Shown in pieces: positions 25,136 to 35,913 of a DNA stretch of 64,000 nucleotides (position 1 is its first letter; each line of letters starts with the position of its first letter). Position numbers and translations under genes: made by a program. This DNA is from Draba incana (lineage: Eukaryota > Streptophyta > Magnoliopsida > Brassicales > Brassicaceae): positions 28,674,551 through 28,738,550 of the forward strand of contig OY755208.1 in NCBI GenBank assembly GCA_963576765.1, written 5' to 3'. Under the pieces are notes generated by a model, which saw only the letters and a list, made by a program, of their open reading frames with translations, did not search any database and was not told the DNA's origin.

Positions 25136-25597
25136 TTTGATCAGATCGTGTTACAATCTAATGACATTTCTCACGTTTTTGCACGAATGTTGTCTAACAT
25201 GGTGCAATTGAGTGGCATCAGATACAATACAATATAGTTTACACTTGATTGTGCGAAACTCATAAAAAATAATTACGCAAAGTTATGATGGAATCCGGTG
25301 CATTAATCAGTATTGATATGATTGGATCCAATATAAATAATAAATCATAAATAAGTGTAGATACTTAATAAATTGCTTTGTTTGGAACTTCTATTGTTTT
25401 TAATGAGTTTTTGTTATTTTCCGATCTAAAATATAAAGATTACAATAGCTATTTCCGAAGAGATTATTCGACCATGCATATTGATTTGTAACTTAAATTT
25501 TTTAATTGTGTATCCATCTTTCTTATACTAGATATCCATTTATGAAAATTTAACATATTTCACATACTTTGAGAAAGAATGATATGTTATACATTTA

Positions 25598-25802
25598 GAA
25601 CATGATTATCCATATGTGTTAGTGGGTTGCTAGTGGACTAATAAAACATTTTAATATTAATATGATTTGCTTATTTTTCTAACATGGATGCTTATTTTAG
25701 CACTTTTAACACTCATGTTAGAAAAATAAACAACTCATATTAATATTAAAATATTGTATTAGTCCACTAACAATCCACTAACACCCATGAATAACCATGC
25801 TC
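25598..25802. mobile_element. Harbinger-type MITE (GAGCATGATTAT ends)
   Basis: 205 bases with long terminal inverted repeats (about 70 bases per side, imperfect): left GAACATGATTATCCATATG, inverted right GAGCATGGTTATTCATGGG. TTA flanks both ends (25595-25597 and 25803-25805). It shares its left half with the left end of the Harbinger element at 1541. Confidence 0.87.
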
Positions 25803-25805
25803 TTA

Positions 25806-26548
25806 TAGCAGAAAACTGAATTATCCATTTATATAATTAAAAATTTTAAATTTAAAATGAAAAATTTACTCACTTGGACCAACTAAAGTGTATTATGCCT
25901 AAAGCAAAAAGAGAAAAAAATTAAGCCCATTAAAAACACAACTATAAAAATAGCCCAAAGAATAGTACTATTGTTTTAGATTCATTTTTTTTATTTTTAT
26001 TTTTTGAAAGAATGTTAGAATGTATTCAAATAATGTAAAACGTTTTTACATCAATTTGCTATATCATTTTTGAAAGTTAAATGTCACATGAACCATCTAA
26101 GCTTAGTAATTTGACCTTCCTCATACCTTGAGTCCCCTAACAATCGAATTTAGAGTCCATTAAGACAATAACTTTTGGATTAACCAAAGAGACACCCTTA
26201 ATTTTCAATACATTTTGTGATGTCTAAGAGCACCAGCTTCTACAAGGCTTGCCGATTTACATTGCAAAGCAATCCATGTCCTTTTCACTGAAAATGCTTG
26301 AATTGCGTAAAACTAGGTCAATTACAATTTCATTATCCACAATTAAAGAGCCCTATGTCTTTTAAGTATTTTAAGTATTCATATAATAAAATGGAAATTA
26401 CAATTTCAATTTTTTTTCTCATTTTATTAAAAAAAAAAAAAAACTCATGATGATCTCTTCATATTACATTCCTTGATAAACTTTTGTAATAGAGATCAAC
26501 TCAAGAAAAAAAGAGAGAAAATACACAAAACAAGAAGATAAATAAGAA
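25806..26548. other. Intergenic region, no gene seen
   Basis: AT-rich with poly-A/T tracts (about 26405-26445). The right part is probably the 3' untranslated region of the small gene that ends at 26549. Confidence 0.5.
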
Positions 26549-26893
26549 TCAAACTTCAAGAGCGAAAATAGGCCTTGGTAGTCTGGTTGTTGCACTAATG
26601 TGGAACAACTTCTTCAACGCTCTCACACCGCTAATAGAATGCTTCTGAATTCCGCCAAATCTAACCGCGGAGACTACGCTCTTACGAAGCTTAGTCAAAC
26701 TTTTTCCTATCTTCGCCTTCAATCGGAAAAGCTTCATTCGTAGGAATGACGAAGGAGGAGAAGAACGACGAGAAATGAGGTCGGCATCTTGAAGCGTTTT
26801 GTATATCAAGAACTTGGCTCGTCGGCGAAATACCTCTTCGGGGTCGTCCTTGTATATCTTTGAGTAACTGCACGGCCTTTTGAAGAGGGTCAT
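26549..26893 (-). CDS. Small conserved basic protein of unknown function
   Basis: A single exon of 114 codons, ATG at 26893. The product is rich in Lys, Arg and Ser, with no signal peptide or membrane span. It begins MTLFKRPCSYSKIYKDDPEE and has FRRRAKFLIYKTLQDAD near residue 25, FRLKAKIGKSLTKLRKSV around residue 60, and ends RLPRPIFALEV. I do not know its function. Position between the HSP70-16-like and RBP45B-like genes corresponds to the small unknown At1g11655 as remembered, and conservation of an intact short frame supports a real gene. No known motif was found. Confidence 0.72.
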   Translation of the reverse strand: MTLFKRPCSYSKIYKDDPEEVFRRRAKFLIYKTLQDADLISRRSSPPSSFLRMKLFRLKAKIGKSLTKLRKSVVSAVRFGGIQKHSISGVRALKKLFHISATTRLPRPIFALEV

Positions 26894-28880
26894 TTTCGTC
26901 TTTTTGTAGTTTTCGGACGATGAATATTTTGAAGAGAGGTAAAGAAATCAGATTGAAGAGAGGAGTCGAAACGAGAAAGTATATGTAGTCATTGCTATAG
27001 ACAGTGCTGGTGCACTAACTTGTAACTTGTATACGTGTTTCTTCTCTCTTTTGTTTTATAACTTATATTATTTCTAACCAAAAAGAAAATAAATATACAA
27101 TTTAATCCATAAGTCAAATCATTAAGAAAAAAAAATATGCTAAGATATTAAGACGGTATGAATTTCCAGCTAACAATATATAACTAACGCCTGTAATCAT
27201 TCTTGTTATTTATTTTGTAAACTGAGGTCATATCGTATGTAATATATAACTACTATATATAACCTTTCAGTTTACGAAGTTGCCACCCAAAATACGTATT
27301 AAAAACTAATATTTGATTATATATCGGGCACATAACCTTAGTGTCAATGTTAAATCAAAACAATAGTTTTTTGGAGTTTGGCATCCTTGAAGCTCATATT
27401 TCATGAATTATAATCTCATTTTAGTAGAGGAAAATTAGGAAATAAAAAGTTATATAACCCATTTATAAAAGGTTAAATGTCGAGAACATACAAGTTTTTG
27501 GTCTCAAAAGGATAATGATTTTGTAAGATGCACTAAATTAGTCAGTTTTTTTCCTTGTCCTTTGGTTTGGACAACGGGTCATGGCAAGATTTTAAATTTA
27601 ACTTTTCAAAGCCGAAATTATGGGAGTCCATGTATATATATGACTCCAAAGATTCATAATTTGTAATGTAAAATGTTCAAACTTTGGGGACAAATGCCAC
27701 ACTACCTCTACATAGACGTCTAGAGACAAAACATTGGTCTGATCAGAGATCTCCAACTGTTCTAATGCTGGAGATTAGGTGTGCTAAATATATATGTTAT
27801 GATCCTTTTATTCTTTATTACGAAATAATTGATTCTTTTGACCAACAAGCAAAACAAATACGGAAATTAAGTTGTTTATCTAGGTAGACTAAACTGAGAT
27901 GATTACAGATCTTTCTTTTGTTTTGGATCCTTCCACATTTATGAGTTTTAGTTTTTTTTTTTTTTGTAGCTCCCCCCACCCCACACACACATACAATCTA
28001 TCTTTCTCTCCCAATCTCTGTCTGTTAAAATGGTTTTTAATCTCTATGATCATTCATCATTCTTAACTGTAAAATCACGTTTTACCATGTAAGCACTTAA
28101 AATATGGAAACTTTTTAAAAGCCGCATAATAAGCACTCACATGTACGTATACTCATCTAGATGAGTAAGTTAAGGAATTGCGTTAAGCCAAGTGGTTACA
28201 TTTCTACCCGACTCTACTTTCTTGCATAAATTGAGAAAATGGTTTAGTGAACCTGCTAATATATACAAAATTGGATGAATAATTTGTAAATACTTTTTTC
28301 GTACATGCTCTTTGAATTGATATAAAGATATTATGATATAAAAATACTCAACACTTCATTGTATTTTTCTAAATATTAGTATGTTGTTGTACTTGTACAT
28401 TAATAAAGAAAAAAAAATATCTGGGTGATGCTCAAAATTATCACTTTAGCATAATTGAAGAAGTAAGAAGTCTCCTTACGTAACCCAATAAATGAATCAA
28501 GATTTTTATAGTTTTTTTTATAAATATTATAAATCAAGTTTATATGTCATAGTCATACACAGGCTATCAACTAGATGTTTTTACTTACTTAATTTATTTC
28601 TTGGGAACAATTGAACGGACATACTTTAATTAAGCAACTAATTACTTGTCAACTTGTTTATGCTTAACACTTAATTTAGGAATTTGTTGCTCGGCAATAT
28701 GACAATATTAATGTTTGTTTTATGCACAAAGACAATTTTTGTTGTTTATTTTATTTATATTATTTTTTCCCCACAACTTGTAAGTAAATTAAGTTGACCA
28801 TGTCATACGAAGGCCACTCCCACTATAATATTTTCAAAGACTTCAATTCTAAAATGACTGTTGATGCCTCAAACCACAAC
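26894..28880. other. AT-rich intergenic region, no gene seen
   Basis: Short frames only. A C-rich/CA tract sits at about 27969-27990. No recognisable domain, RNA gene or transposon boundary. Confidence 0.5.
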
Positions 28881-29062
28881 GGGTCCGATTGGTAACGAGT
28901 TGTAAGCTGGAGCGGTAAGCTGTAAGCATAGTGCAAAGCTGTAAACTGGAGCGGTAAGCTGAGTGTAACGCTTTTGGTACCGCTTTCGTAATTGGTACAA
29001 TTTAAAGTTGTACAAATCTAAAAGTGGCGGTATAATATAAATATTTGTTACCAATCTGACCC
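28881..29062. mobile_element. Short MITE (GGGTCCGATTGGTAAC ends)
   Basis: Left end GGGTCCGATTGGTAAC and inverted right end GGGTCAGATTGGTAAC form terminal inverted repeats around about 180 bases containing AAGCTGTAAGC and GGAGCGGTAAGCTG repeats. I see no target duplication, so the superfamily is open (hAT-like by the look of the ends). Confidence 0.65.
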
Positions 29063-29250
29063 AATATTTGCACGTCTTTATAACATTGGATTTAATTTCA
29101 AATGAATCCACGGACACGGATTAGGGTTTTTATCTCAAAACTCCCTTGTAAATTATATATGCAACGATAAACGCAAAAAGAGAGAGACGTGGTTTCACAT
29201 TTTCCGTTAACAAACCAAGTAAAAAAAAATGGTTTTTTTTTACCATTCGA

Positions 29251-29455
29251 CACTTACATTTTAAACAGAATCTATTGATGTATATATTATAGACTATAGA
29301 ATGTCTAACTGAAGGACGTGTATATTAAAGTATACATTTTACATTTTATACACTTACATTTTAAACAGAACATACTGATCGATGTATATAGACTATATAT
29401 ATATATAGAGTATCTAACTGAAGGACGTGTCTATTGAAGTACACATTTTACATTA
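29251..29455. repeat. Two-copy tandem repeat of about 100 bp
   Basis: The unit beginning CACTTACATTTTAAACAGAA recurs at 29251 and 29351. Both continue with GATGTATATA and TCTAACTGAAGGACGTGT. It lies just beyond the 3' end of the DC1 gene. Confidence 0.85.
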
Positions 29456-29481
29456 CATTACATACTCACCAAGGTCACCAT

Positions 29482-31161
29482 CTAATTGAAGTATCTAAGA
29501 TCTTTGTTTGCCAGAGAACAACAAAAATACTTTGCATTTTCTCTATAGAAATAAATCTTGAAAATAAAAGGGAGGTTACTACGATTGCCACATTTATAGC
29601 ATTTTGGTCGAGACATACAATCGTTAGGAACTAGTTCTACTTTCTCCCCTATTTCATTTGTAGCCACGATTCCTGGCTTGATATTAGCAAACTCCCCTAG
29701 CACACAACCAATATGACAAACGACCCCGCATTCGTCACATGTGTAAAACCATTCTATCGGATTTAAAAGGCTTTCGCAAATCTCACACCAATATTTCCCG
29801 CTTACCTTTTTACCACGACGCAAAAATAGAAAATGCTCATCACATTTATGCTTTATCCTTTTTGGTAGAGTAGCGCACCAGAAGTCTAATGTAAACTTGC
29901 ACTCGATGCAACGCAACACACTATCTGCCGACTCTTTACAAGCCCCATAGTTACCTTCATCTAGCGTAGTGAGGAATAAGGAATGAGGATGGCAATCAAA
30001 GTCAGTGAAATTTGAGACTGTTGCACACCGCACATCTAGCACTCCCGACCAATCAGCACATATATATACAAAACCATTTGTTACTCTCCAACAAGCATGA
30101 CATCTGAAGTAACCAGCATTGGCCGCTTTGGTGTGAAGAGAAAGTGGCTCTGTGAACAGGCCATGTCGTTTCTGACGAGGAAGATTAGCACATTTTTCAT
30201 GAAGAACAAAGTTGCATTCCATACAACTATAGTGCTTTCCAGAATAGATGATACGCGTGCAAGCTTCACAACGTATGGTTGCGTCACCATTAGCTATAAT
30301 TGCATCCCCAATAAGTTTCAAGTTATGGTTTTTGTGGGAGAAATGATTTATCACTCCATCTTCTATTACTTTGAACGGCTCGATGTCTACGACTTTTTCG
30401 GGCACATTTTGCAATTCTTTACCATCCCACACATCATTTCTAGTCGCACATCTTGAATGAACAACATAATCAGGACATAACTTGCAAGAATAAGAACCGT
30501 ACCTCCAGTTGATCTCTTTACGACAAATGTCACAAATCCAATCCCCAAAACCAAGAGACTTGGTGTGAGAGACACGATGGTCGTGGCGATTGATGTTTAT
30601 AACAGATGGTAGGTTGATACAATCTTGATGGTACATGAGAAAACACTTATGACACACATAAGGGCTTCCCTTGTCACATATACCACAAGCATTACACGTG
30701 AAGGAGATAGGCCGGGCCATTAGCATAAGTGGGTGCTCATGACACTTAGCAGCATCCACGGTGAGAGGCAGGGATTTGTTGACACACTTCATGTCCATGC
30801 TGAAATCACATAGTGAACAATAGAAAACAAACTTCCCGAGTTTCTCTTGGCATAAATGGCATTTCCTGTTGGAGTAAATAGGTGGCCCATTAACAAGAAA
30901 CTCGAGCCGGTGGTTAGGGTGGCACGGGTGAGAGATATCATCTGGTGAGCGTGGAATGCAATCTTCGTGCCACTGCAAACGGCAGGAAGGAACCAGATAG
31001 CATTTTTCGAAATTTCCTTCTTTAATGGGCTTCATGCACTCATTGCATACGGAACTGGAATCCCTAGTGTGTTGATGGTGTCTACTCCAGAAGTAGCTCC
31101 AACTGCGTGGCTGCCTTTTAAGGCGGAGGTAGTCCAACTCTTCCAAATCATAAGTGAACAT
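29482..31161 (-). CDS. DC1 (C1-like zinc finger) domain protein
   Basis: 559 residues in one exon. The protein is a chain of about seven Cys/His-rich C1_2/C1_3-like modules: a first module CNECMKP...HEDC, then CHLCQEKLGKFVFYCSLC, CGICDKGSPYVCHKCF, CDICRKEINWRYGSYSC, CEACTRIIYSGKHYSCMEC, CRVTNGF-type and CEICESLLNPIEWFYTC. DC1 proteins bind zinc; most plant members have unknown roles, some in hormone or stress responses. The open frame extends upstream to 31284, but its first codon there is TTG; the first ATG is at 31161 (MFTYDLEELDYL), which I take as the start. It lacks an orthologue in my memory of the At1g11650 interval; the family is present near At1g61840. Confidence 0.82.
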   Translation of the reverse strand: MFTYDLEELDYLRLKRQPRSWSYFWSRHHQHTRDSSSVCNECMKPIKEGNFEKCYLVPSCRLQWHEDCIPRSPDDISHPCHPNHRLEFLVNGPPIYSNRKCHLCQEKLGKFVFYCSLCDFSMDMKCVNKSLPLTVDAAKCHEHPLMLMARPISFTCNACGICDKGSPYVCHKCFLMYHQDCINLPSVININRHDHRVSHTKSLGFGDWICDICRKEINWRYGSYSCKLCPDYVVHSRCATRNDVWDGKELQNVPEKVVDIEPFKVIEDGVINHFSHKNHNLKLIGDAIIANGDATIRCEACTRIIYSGKHYSCMECNFVLHEKCANLPRQKRHGLFTEPLSLHTKAANAGYFRCHACWRVTNGFVYICADWSGVLDVRCATVSNFTDFDCHPHSLFLTTLDEGNYGACKESADSVLRCIECKFTLDFWCATLPKRIKHKCDEHFLFLRRGKKVSGKYWCEICESLLNPIEWFYTCDECGVVCHIGCVLGEFANIKPGIVATNEIGEKVELVPNDCMSRPKCYKCGNRSNLPFIFKIYFYRENAKYFCCSLANKDLRYFN

Positions 31162-31599
31162 ATCTAGGAATGGTTGCGGAGAGTAATGAGTAAGGATGGC
31201 AGAAATATGTAAATGAATATTACAAATTTTTGTTCTGAATATTAGTTCATTCCTGTTGAGAATCGAATTTCCGATCCTTCCCAAAACCGTGACTCAAGAC
31301 AATCAAACAAGCCATAAAGTGAAAAACACAAGAATAATTGGTTACCTAGAGTTCACCTTCTGATGTGGAAGAGCAAACCGTCTCTAGCTACTAGACCCGA
31401 TCAAGAGTCACCTCTGTTTCTCTCTAGCTCTTATCCACGAAGAAGAAGGATTAGGTCTCTTCTCTCGACTCTTTGACTTAATTCACAGCCAAGTTGATTA
31501 TTATTGGCTGTAAACAACAAAGCAAATTTTGTCAAGTCTTTTCTTTAGGATCAATGAGAAAAAGTCTACTTAACATTATAAATATTTCAACTTGCATCT

Positions 31600-32785
31600 A
31601 CGCCAACTCTAAATGATTGACTACATCATTTCCAGCACGCATTTGAACCAAAAATTGATTTCGCAACTCTACCTTTTGGGATATCTCGGTGAAAACATCA
31701 AGGGGCTCGTGGATGTGGACTAAGATCCTCAAACTTCGTCCTCTAGCTGCTAACTTCATCAAAACGGAGGTAAGAAATGGGGCTAACACTCTGTTTTGGT
31801 TTGACAATTGGTTGGGCAGTGGTTCATTAATAAACTCAGTTGGATCATCAGAAATAAGGATGTTGGGAATTCAACGGTATGCATCGGTTTCGAGTGCTGC
31901 AAATGGTAATCAATGGGCGTTTCGTCGGACACACGGTCCACAATGGCAAAACATAATCCAAAGGATAGAACAACACCATGTCCCCGATCCTTTAGCTGGA
32001 AGTGATCGAGTGGTATGGAAACAGAAACAAGACTGTTATAAGAGTAAATTTGTATCAAACAACACATGGAATCAGATTCGGAAACATCGACCGAAAGAAG
32101 AGTGGCATCGTTTGGTCTGGTTCGCTCAAGCCATGCCTCGCCAAGCGTTCATCACTTGGATATGCTTTCGCAACCGCCTTTCAACGGGAGATCGTGTGCG
32201 ACAATGTGGACTCCAACAAGCATGTACTCTATGTGGTGAAAACAACGAAACAAGAGACCATATATTATTTGCTTGCCCTTACTCATACTCAGTTTGGACG
32301 TTGATTAGTGCAAAAATCTTGAACACTCGTATCACTCCAGACTGGACAGGTACGGTACGTTCGATGACTAGAAACCGCCTCAGCAAACTCGACAATCTCC
32401 TCCTACGTATGGCTTTCCAATCCTCTGTCTACTGGATTTGGAGAGAACAAAATGGGAGGATTCACCAACAGCCACTTCACTCGGTTAGTTTCACGGCTCG
32501 GACAATCCAGAAGGAAATTCAAAATAGATTAAGCGCCTTCAACACCTCGGACGACTTCATACAGGAGAGCCAAGCCAGATGGCTTTCGGTTTCAAGCCTT
32601 AACGACTAGAAACCAAACTAATCATCATATTCTTCACAGTTTGGGAGTTGTGATTTTTCACTTCATTTTGTTCAAATCTCCAAGTTGATCACCGATTGCT
32701 AATCTAATCGGTTTGTAAAACAACCTCTTTTTTTGTTGATAAATAAATTTCACATTTCAACAAAAAAAAAAGAAAAAAAAAAGAA
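31600..32785 (+). mobile_element. 5'-truncated LINE, ORF2 C-terminal part with poly-A tail
   Basis: The reading frame from about 31689 to 32609 encodes the end of a plant LINE ORF2: SWMWTKILKLRPLA, WFDNWLGSGSL, then a zf-RVT finger CTLCGENNETRDHILFAC (C-x2-C-x7-H-x4-C) and a short tail. Reverse transcriptase and endonuclease are missing. An A-rich tail with AATAAA-like words ends near 32785. No clear target duplication was found. Sequence differs strongly from the LINE at 2452, so it belongs to another lineage without the RNase H end. The frame is open for 306 codons, suggesting a younger insertion. Confidence 0.8.
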
Positions 32786-32968
32786 TATAAGGGATTAGTA
32801 TCAATTAACTCATATCACTATATAAAATTAATGTAGTTGAATTAATTTATTGTGGTTGAATACAAGCAAAATAAAAGAGAAATTAATATCTAATTCTTAT
32901 TAGAGAAAACTATGACTCAAAAATAACGTTTATTAAATTTTAATTTAAAGCGATGATAAGTGAAAATA

Positions 32969-33454
32969 TCTTATTATATAAAAGAGAAGCTAGTAGACGA
33001 GAGCGTGACACGTAAGCAAAATTGTAATTCATGAAATCGTGACATGTGTCTAATATTAATGAGATGATGACATGTGTTAAAACTTCAATTTAGTTAAGTA
33101 AAATTAAAAATGAAAAACTAAAAAAAAAAGTTTCCAAATAATTACTCAAATAATTAAATGGAAAATTTCTAAAAGTCTAAACTAACAAAAATAATAATAT
33201 ATGGGATTTAGAGAGGATATAATTAGATGTATATATGAGATGTTTGATAATATTATTTATATGTTTTCTATGAGGTTAATAACATAAAATTTAGCAGGTT
33301 ATATGTTTGATAATAATATATGGGATTTAAAGAGGATATAATTAGATGTATATATGTGATGTTCTATCAAATTTAGCAGGTTTTTAAATAAAATTTAAAT
33401 ATTTATTAAAAATTAAATGCGTTAACACGCGTATTAACGCGGGTCTTATCCTAG
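32969..33454 (+). mobile_element. Non-autonomous Helitron
   Basis: Starts TCTTATTATATAAAAGAGAA directly after A and ends CTAG directly before T, the A^T insertion rule of Helitrons. A GC-rich palindromic stretch (AACACGCGTATTAACGCG) lies about 15 bases before CTAG, as the family requires. There is no coding sequence. An internal duplicated segment occurs at about 33191-33245 and 33312-33362. Confidence 0.88.
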
Positions 33455-34015
33455 TAAATAATAAAAAAGGGAACAACAAATAAACATCAACATATAAAAC
33501 GTTGTGTATTTCTACAGTATAAATAAAAATGTAACAATATTACAAGATAAGACATTACAAAATATTTTTCTTTGTTTTTGAAAGATTGATTTTCTACATT
33601 TTACTTTATGTTTTACCAAGTGATTAAATAGTTTTTTAATCAATTAGAAAAAGAAAAGTGGTGTGCTGCAATTAATATAATTATTGGAAAACAAAAAGTA
33701 AATAAAAAATAAAATATAAATAATTAGTAAACACAAATATTTATTTTGCCTTAATATGTGTGAAACCCTCAAAACATTATTTTTGTTAATACAGAGGGAA
33801 TATATCATTATTATTATTTTGGTATAACAATTTTAGCTTTTGTTATTAATATTGTGCCCCAGTCAAACAAAATCTTGGATCCGCCCCTAGATTGTATGAT
33901 AAAACTAGTGTTATAATACTTCCGTGTTTTAATTAGGATGATTTTCTTTTATATTTTAATTCAATGTAAAATTTTATTCAAATCAAATCGTTTTTAAAGT
34001 AAATGCATCTTGTTT
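33455..34015. other. Intergenic region with a solo hAT-MITE end
   Basis: AT-rich. At about 33856-33890 the sequence GTGCCCCAGTCAAAC followed by GGATCCGCCCCTAG matches the right end of the hAT MITE at 10644-11000. It directly precedes the broken C-terminal edge of the aspartic-protease pseudogene. Confidence 0.5.
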
Positions 34016-34899
34016 TTGATACGATCATTTACATGACCCTTGATGACCATATCACCAATCTTGACATCATCTTTACTAAAAATACCAGAGACTGATCCAG
34101 TCGCGTAATTAATTGAAGCGGCAGTTCCTAAGGCAAATAAGATCAGCCGAGTTAATTACATTTCATAGTATATAGCTTATATCAACACATTCATGAAACA
34201 AATGTAAAGAAACGATAGAGAAAACAAACCATTCTTCTCGTATGTGCTCGAACGCGTTGACTTGTATTTATTATGAACTAGACATGCAACCTAGACAAAA
34301 TTAAGGGACGTAACGCATTAAGTTTCTTCCTCTTAAAATTATCCCGATGATCAACTTTATTAATTTGTAAATTAAGTTATATACATATGTTGGTCATTAG
34401 TCTAATATGTCAAAAACAAAAATCGTATAAGTTGGATCAGGCACATATCTATAACAAAAAACATCAAGTTTGGATCTTTAATATATGTCTCAACAATCAC
34501 TAGAGACCACAATGAATTATAAATGGTTATATTAGACTTTACTTACCGAGAAATGGCAATATGCTGATGGCACCCAAAGGTTAGAACTTCCGGTATCGAA
34601 AACCACGGTGAACTTTTGAGGTGAAGTACCAATACCAATCACCATAGTACATAGTATTTACGTAATTTTTCAGCGTAATAGCGACATCTTTGCTATCCAA
34701 GATTGTATGCTTTCAAAGCCTTATTGAGGCGTAGGTCGTTGTTATCATTCAGCTTAAGTTTTTTTAGACTTAACTCTAAATCTTCCGTCATTGAGCTCAG
34801 AAGAGGCAGAGAAAAAAAAGTAGGAATGACACAAAGAGAGAAGAAACAATTGTAGTAGAGTGTATTCCCATTTTCACCTATTCCTTTGATATCAAACAT
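34016..34899 (-). pseudogene. Truncated aspartic protease (A1 family) pseudogene
   Basis: Not detectable as one frame, but four exon-like blocks run in order on the minus strand. Block 1 (34899 down to about 34690) has ATG, a hydrophobic segment and a propeptide LSLKKLKLNDNN, then a stop. Block 2 (about 34660-34553) has GIGTSPQKFTVVFDTGSSNL followed by WVPSAYCHFS, including the first catalytic Asp (DTGS), but is out of frame with the preceding residues by a 2-base indel. Block 3 (about 34288-34228) gives HNKYKSTRSSTYEKN. Block 4 (34127-34016) gives NYATGSVSGIFSKDDVKIGD. The C-terminal lobe, second catalytic Asp and plant-specific insert are gone. Similar to phytepsin/APA-type vacuolar proteases. 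Confidence 0.8.
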
Positions 34900-35913
34900 G
34901 CATCAACAAGAAATTTAAGGAGAGTCAAATTATAGAGATTTTTTTTTGTTGGTGAATAAATTATAGAGAATTCGATCATCGTAAATTGAATGCTCAAACA
35001 TAAAAAGAATTGTGTTCTATAACAACAATAATTCGACAAATTACACATCTAATCGCAGGGAAGAAATTGATGGACTAATAATCTTGATAACGAAATTGTC
35101 ATTTTATTATATATTCCAGATGATTAAGACATTTTTGCTGATTATAGTGATAAAGGACTACTATATTGGCGAAATTTATGAACATGGTTTGTACTCGAAA
35201 CTAAAATTGATAAATGTGAATTTATACGTTTGAATTATATTACTATTTACACGTTATCCCTCCTTACATCGTGGATCTTATTATGAATCTACGATTCACG
35301 AAGACATGGATGGTGGTCGATAAGAAATTTACTATATTTGGTAATCAACCACAGAAGAATAATAAATGCTCATGTTAGTTTTGTGACTTTTGTCTCCTCT
35401 CGTAATTTTCTAATTATATAACTCGTTTGGACTAAACAGATTGAAAATTAGATGCGTTTTCCTCGCGTAATAAAAAATATTTTCTTTAATTAATAATAAA
35501 TATATACAGTTAGTCGCCTCCGTCGTGTACTAATGCTTGTTGTATATACAAGCATCAGATCTTTAATGGATACACCCAACACAATAAAGAAATAAACCTT
35601 AAATTTATCAAAGATATTTGTGGATACACATGTTACTTCCAAAGAAATGAGATCTGTGCATTTCTAGAAGTGATGAACATGTTATGATCCCATTTGTGTT
35701 CTCTTCTTTCAAAAATCGCAAAGGTAAATAAAAACAGAAGCATTCCAAAAACATTATTAAGAGTCAAAACTCTTCACACACCTTTAACATCAATCACAAA
35801 GCAGAAGAAACTCAACTAAGAGAGACAGACAAATAAACCTTGTTTTGGAACACGTTCATAACAAAGTAGTCAAAGAACAAACATGTGACATAACACAAGA
35901 AATACTCTCACAT
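34900..35913. other. Intergenic region, no gene seen
   Basis: AT-rich with short frames only. The right-hand part probably includes the 3' untranslated region of the RBP45B-like gene. Confidence 0.5.

Noticed and set aside
30097..30456. 119-codon plus-strand frame
   Set aside because: Antisense within the DC1 coding exon.
31162..31284. Longer DC1 N-terminus from 31284
   Set aside because: The codon at 31284 is TTG, not ATG; the first ATG is at 31161.
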